Shown here: piece by piece, positions 61,244-64,000 of the stretch
How the letters are laid out: every line of letters begins with the position of its first letter
How positions within the stretch are numbered: position 1 is the first letter of the stretch
Source: CALJDF01 sp038121105
Lineage (GTDB): Bacteria > Pseudomonadota > Alphaproteobacteria > SHVP01
Direction of reading: 5' to 3'
Assembly: GCA_038121105.1 (NCBI GenBank)
Contig: JAYONB010000001.1
Coordinates: 310,001-374,000, forward strand
Length of the DNA stretch: 64,000 nt
The notes under the pieces: generated by a model
The model's database searches: none
Told to the model about the DNA's origin: nothing
The model's input: only the letters and a program-made list of their open reading frames with translations
Position numbers and translations under genes: made by a program

Positions 61244-62509
61244 ATGGCGGACTTACGCACCAATTTCGCGGGGATCCAATCGCCCAACCCGTTTTGGCTG
61301 GCCTCCGGGCCGCCCACCGACAAGGCCTACAATGTCGAACGCGCCTTCGAGGCCGGCTGGGGTGGCGTGGTGTGGAAGACCGTCGGCGAACCCGTCGTCA
61401 ACGTGTCCTCGCGCTATGGCGCCAATGCCTATAACGGGACGCGCGTCGCCGGGTTCACCAACATCGAACTGATCAGCGATCGGCCGGTCGAGGTGAACTT
61501 GGAAGAGATTCGTGCCGTGAAGAAGCGCTGGCCCGATCGCGCGGTGGTGGTCTCGCTGATGGTGCCGTGCGAAGAATCGGCCTGGAGAAACATCCTGCCC
61601 GCGGTCGAGGACACCGGCTGTGACGGCATCGAACTCAACTTCGGGTGCCCGCATGGGATGTCCGAACGCGGCATGGGCGCCGCGGTGGGCCAGGTGCCGG
61701 AATACGTCACGATGGTTACCGAGTGGGCCAAGACCTATTCCAACATGCCGGTGATCGTGAAGCTGACGCCCAACGTCAACGATGTGCTGTACCCCGCACG
61801 GGCGGCAGTCGAGGGCAAAACGGATGCGGTCTCGCTGATCAACACGGTGGCGTCCGTCATCGGGGTGGATCTCGACACGATGTCGCCCCTGCCCGAGGTT
61901 AACGGTAAAGGCAGCCATGGCGGCTATTGCGGACCAGCGGTCAAGCCGATCGCGTTGCGCATGATCGGCGACATTGCACGCGAGTTCGGGTCGAACCTGC
62001 CAATTTCCGGGATCGGCGGCATTGCCACATGGCGCGACGCCGCCGAGCACATCGCTATGGGTTCGGGCACCGTGCAGGTCTGCACCGCAGCCATGCACCA
62101 GGGATTCAAGATCGTCGAGGACATGGCCGACGGGTTGTCCAACTGGATGGACTCGAAGGGTTACAAGACGATCGACGACTTCCGGGGACAGGCGGTCGAA
62201 AACTACTTGCGGTGGGAAAATCTCGACATGAACTACGAGATCGTCGCTCGCATCGATCAGGACGCGTGTATTAAGTGCGGACTATGCCACATCGCTTGCG
62301 AAGACACCGCGCACCAAGCGATCACCGCACGGACCAACGGCGAACGGCGCTACGAGGTGATCGATAAAGAGTGCGTCGGCTGTAACTTGTGCATGCTGGT
62401 ATGCCCGGTGGAAAACTGCATCACCATGAAAAAGGTCGACAACGGCAAGCCCTATGTGTCGTGGATCGACGACCCGCGAAACCCGGCCAACCAGCAAGCC
62501 GCGGAATAA
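61244..62509 (+). CDS. preA: NAD-dependent dihydropyrimidine dehydrogenase subunit PreA
   Basis: A 421-residue subunit with a dihydroorotate dehydrogenase-like FMN barrel and two ferredoxin clusters. Motifs are NPFWLASGPPTDKAYNVERA, GIELNFGCPHGMSERGMGAA (catalytic loop), VKLTPNVNDV and ISGIGGIATWRDAAEHIAMG. The C-terminus has CIKCGLCHIAC and CVGCNLCMLVCPVENC 4Fe-4S sites. It catalyses the first step of reductive pyrimidine degradation. The later genes for dihydropyrimidinase and beta-ureidopropionase are not in this window. Confidence 0.95.
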   Translation: MADLRTNFAGIQSPNPFWLASGPPTDKAYNVERAFEAGWGGVVWKTVGEPVVNVSSRYGANAYNGTRVAGFTNIELISDRPVEVNLEEIRAVKKRWPDRAVVVSLMVPCEESAWRNILPAVEDTGCDGIELNFGCPHGMSERGMGAAVGQVPEYVTMVTEWAKTYSNMPVIVKLTPNVNDVLYPARAAVEGKTDAVSLINTVASVIGVDLDTMSPLPEVNGKGSHGGYCGPAVKPIALRMIGDIAREFGSNLPISGIGGIATWRDAAEHIAMGSGTVQVCTAAMHQGFKIVEDMADGLSNWMDSKGYKTIDDFRGQAVENYLRWENLDMNYEIVARIDQDACIKCGLCHIACEDTAHQAITARTNGERRYEVIDKECVGCNLCMLVCPVENCITMKKVDNGKPYVSWIDDPRNPANQQAAE

Positions 62510-62612
62510 GAACCGGCAAGAGATCTTGGCGCGCTTCACGCCCAGGTGATCCCGTGTGACGAAGGGCCTCCCCTATAAGGAGGCTGCTTTGCTTTTCGCC
62601 ACGGAGTTCCGC

Positions 62613-63152
62613 ATGCGCATGTTGGCCCTCGCGGCCGCGCTGGTTATCGGCCTGACCACCCTTGCCAGCCCGCTCGCCGCGCAAGATCGCCTTTCGCTCG
62701 ACGATGCCACCAAAGCGCAATTGGTATCTGCCCTAAAGCTGCGGCCCGGCGGGCCCAACATGAATGCGCTGGGGCAACGACCGGTGTTGGTGACGTTCTT
62801 TGCCAGCTGGTGCCCGCCCGGCGCTGCGGAGTTCGCCCACTTGGCCGAGTTCATCGCCGAAGAAGGCGAGGCCGAAGTCGACATCATTGCCGTCAACTGG
62901 ATCGAAGGTTTGACCGGTCGGTCGGATGCACGCTTGGCACGCATGATCAACCGCATTCATCCCAGCATTGCGGTCATCGAAGGTAGCGACGCCTTGGACG
63001 ATCGCTTTGGCGGCGTCTTCAGTGTGCCGGCGGTCTATTTGTTCGACCCCTCGGGCAACGAAGTGTTCCGCCTTGGCGGCGATCGCGGACCGCACGGTCG
63101 TCACTTTCTGCGCAAGCAGCAACTGAAGGCCGCGCTGGGCAAGATCGGCTAG
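62613..63152 (+). CDS. exported TlpA/thioredoxin-like protein with CPPG motif
   Basis: A 179-residue protein with signal peptide MRMLALAAALVIGLTTLAS, cleaved near LAAQD. The thioredoxin fold contains VLVTFFASWCPPGAAEFAHL where the family has WCxxC; the second Cys is Gly. The cis-Pro is in GVFSVPAVYLFDPSG. It cannot form the usual dithiol, so may act through one Cys or merely bind. It may have a GGAG site at 62602. An upstream GTG start at 62556 would mask the signal peptide. It follows preA by 103 bases. Confidence 0.82.
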   Translation: MRMLALAAALVIGLTTLASPLAAQDRLSLDDATKAQLVSALKLRPGGPNMNALGQRPVLVTFFASWCPPGAAEFAHLAEFIAEEGEAEVDIIAVNWIEGLTGRSDARLARMINRIHPSIAVIEGSDALDDRFGGVFSVPAVYLFDPSGNEVFRLGGDRGPHGRHFLRKQQLKAALGKIG

Positions 63153-63155
63153 CCG

Positions 63156-63338
63156 TTACGCCGCGCGGCGTACCTCCTGGCCGTTGTGTACGTCGAGCCC
63201 GAGTTCGACGATCGCATGGACGAGGTCCGGTAGCCGCCTGCCCTCACGGCGCGCCGTCTCCTCCAATCGGACAAGAACAGCTTCCGGCAATCGAACGTTG
63301 AGGACGACGAGGTCGTCGGCGTGTCTGTTGGTGTACAT
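63156..63338 (-). CDS. ribbon-helix-helix DNA-binding protein
   Basis: A 60-residue protein with the Arc/CopG pattern: strand VVLNVRLPEAVLVRLEETAR, then helix EGRRLPDLVHAIVELGLDVH. Such dimers bind operator DNA through the beta ribbon. No toxin gene is adjacent, so a free regulator is more likely than an antitoxin. The start at ATG 63338 has a weak GAGAG site. Confidence 0.75.
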   Translation of the reverse strand: MYTNRHADDLVVLNVRLPEAVLVRLEETARREGRRLPDLVHAIVELGLDVHNGQEVRRAA

Positions 63339-63426
63339 TGCTCTCACAGTTGTGTTGCGCACCGGATGTCGGTGCGCTGCTTTCGGCGGCAAGATACCGC
63401 GCACCCGTGACAGTTTTGTGGCGCTT

Positions 63427-63846
63427 TTATCGGGTGAGCTGGATCGGGTCTTTACTACTGACGCCAATCGCGGCGACGCAATCGAGCGTCGGCTCGGCAA
63501 CGCACTCTAAGACCGCGTTGAGCAGAGCCTCCCCGACCTGTGTGCAATCAAAAGGTCGTAGCTGGAATGACCGAAGAACGGACTTGTCGACGGGCAGCGC
63601 CCCGAACGGGATGGCCATGCGCGCAACATTCACACCGGCTTTGTCGAAAAGAACGAATTCGGCCGTAATCGCGCCGATGTGGGACGCACTGCGGTTCGTG
63701 ACGCGCCAGTCGAAACGACAAGCCTGACCTTGTTGGTCGACACGATTGAGCTCTATCGACAGCGGCGGGCTTTGTGCGCTCGCCGCGTTCCAGAATACGA
63801 GAATGAGGCCAACGGCGACGCCAATCGCGTTCAGCGAATTTTTCAA
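63427..63846 (-). CDS. exported protein of unknown function
   Basis: A 139-residue protein. The TTG start at 63846 with GGGGGA upstream gives a signal peptide (MKNSLNAIGVAVGLILVFWN, cleaved near AASAQ). The mature part is beta-rich: LSIELNRVDQQGQACRFDWR, ITAEFVLFDKAGVNVARMAI, and four Cys that could form two disulfides. I do not recognise the family; the strand pattern with a Tat-like Trp and Cys residues suggests an immunoglobulin-like fold, with low confidence. Confidence 0.6.
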   Translation of the reverse strand: MKNSLNAIGVAVGLILVFWNAASAQSPPLSIELNRVDQQGQACRFDWRVTNRSASHIGAITAEFVLFDKAGVNVARMAIPFGALPVDKSVLRSFQLRPFDCTQVGEALLNAVLECVAEPTLDCVAAIGVSSKDPIQLTR

Positions 63847-63850
63847 ATGA

Positions 63851-64000
63851 CTATCCCCCAACTAAGAACACGCCCTCAAAGCCTATGACGGCAACGGCCA
63901 GTGTCAACCGAGCCAAATAGCTAGAAGCTACCACGATCGCGTGCGCCGAGGACGCTGCCGCCGACGTGCTGACCCCGCGGCAACTCTGCCCCTTCGGGAA
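63851..64000 (-). CDS. possible C-terminal end of a gene running off the right edge
   Basis: The reverse strand is open for 49 codons from the window edge to a TAG at 63851-63853, ending in SYLARLTLAVAVIGFEGVFL then VGG. This looks like one membrane span. No start is in the window and the upstream residues are Ser/Ala-rich, so it may be chance. Low confidence. Confidence 0.2.
   Translation of the reverse strand, partial: FPKGQSCRGVSTSAAASSAHAIVVASSYLARLTLAVAVIGFEGVFLVGG

Noticed and set aside
63156..63338. Toxin-antitoxin module
   Set aside because: The ribbon-helix-helix protein has no adjacent toxin-like gene; the neighbouring gene encodes an exported protein.

Overview
The window is 64 kb of compact, GC-rich chromosome from an alphaproteobacterium, most likely Rhodospirillales-like. 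The evidence is a popZ (DUF2497) gene near tolC, pcm and valS, a CIRCE-controlled groESL operon, several TTG and GTG starts, and many catabolic and ABC-transport genes. No prophage, insertion sequence, CRISPR array or rRNA operon was seen. Two tRNA genes are present, tRNA-Cys(GCA) and tRNA-Asn(GUU).

Layout. 1-12.5 kb: valS (cut by the left edge at its KMSKS loop), an EF-hand protein, a methyltransferase/ATP-grasp fusion, a periplasmic protein divergent from a MarR regulator, a PadR regulator divergent from a methyltransferase, popZ, a cysteine-less rhodanese-like protein, tolC, a pcm-like gene, hemG and tRNA-Cys. 12.7-24 kb: an SDR reductase, a solute-binding protein, a frameshifted Pmp3 gene, a pentapeptide-repeat protein, a GNAT, a fatty acid hydroxylase-like protein, a broken flavin reductase gene, small exported proteins, YjbQ, an S8 protease with a probable autotransporter barrel and a SPOR lipoprotein. 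24-36.9 kb: an EamA exporter, a ThDP-enzyme/methyltransferase/reductase group, a phosphatase, groESL with CIRCE, a 2-hydroxyacid dehydrogenase, an SDR, tRNA-Asn, DUF1445, an MFS pump and a MORN-type protein. 36.9-42.8 kb: recQ, a DAHP synthase gene with a candidate aromatic attenuator, an AtzG-like/amidase pair and an RlmI-like methyltransferase. 42.8-49.6 kb: minus-strand metabolic genes, a candidate micro-ORF/structured RNA unit, DUF952 and a DUF899 gene with an internal stop. 49.6-58.1 kb: a complete Liv-type ABC transporter with an acyl-CoA synthetase, then an alpha/beta hydrolase and an FAH-family enzyme. 58.2-64 kb: a second solute-binding protein, preT-preA (pyrimidine reduction), a TlpA-like protein, a ribbon-helix-helix protein and a small exported protein.

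Themes. Uptake and degradation of acids and nitrogenous compounds dominates: the Liv transporter with an acyl-CoA ligase, FAH hydrolase, acyl-CoA dehydrogenase, two racemase/isomerase-fold enzymes, amidase with AtzG-like partner, DUF1445 and PreTA. Three genes (Pmp3, flavin reductase, DUF899) carry recent-looking lesions. Two of these are +1 shifts in runs of eight identical bases, so assembly error must be excluded first. The strongest leads for undescribed biology are the attenuator-like leader of the DAHP synthase gene, the short independent transcription unit at about 45.0-45.2 kb, the methyltransferase/ATP-grasp fusion, a racemase-fold enzyme with a histone-like lysine tail, and the MarR/periplasmic pair with a cysteine-rich regulator.
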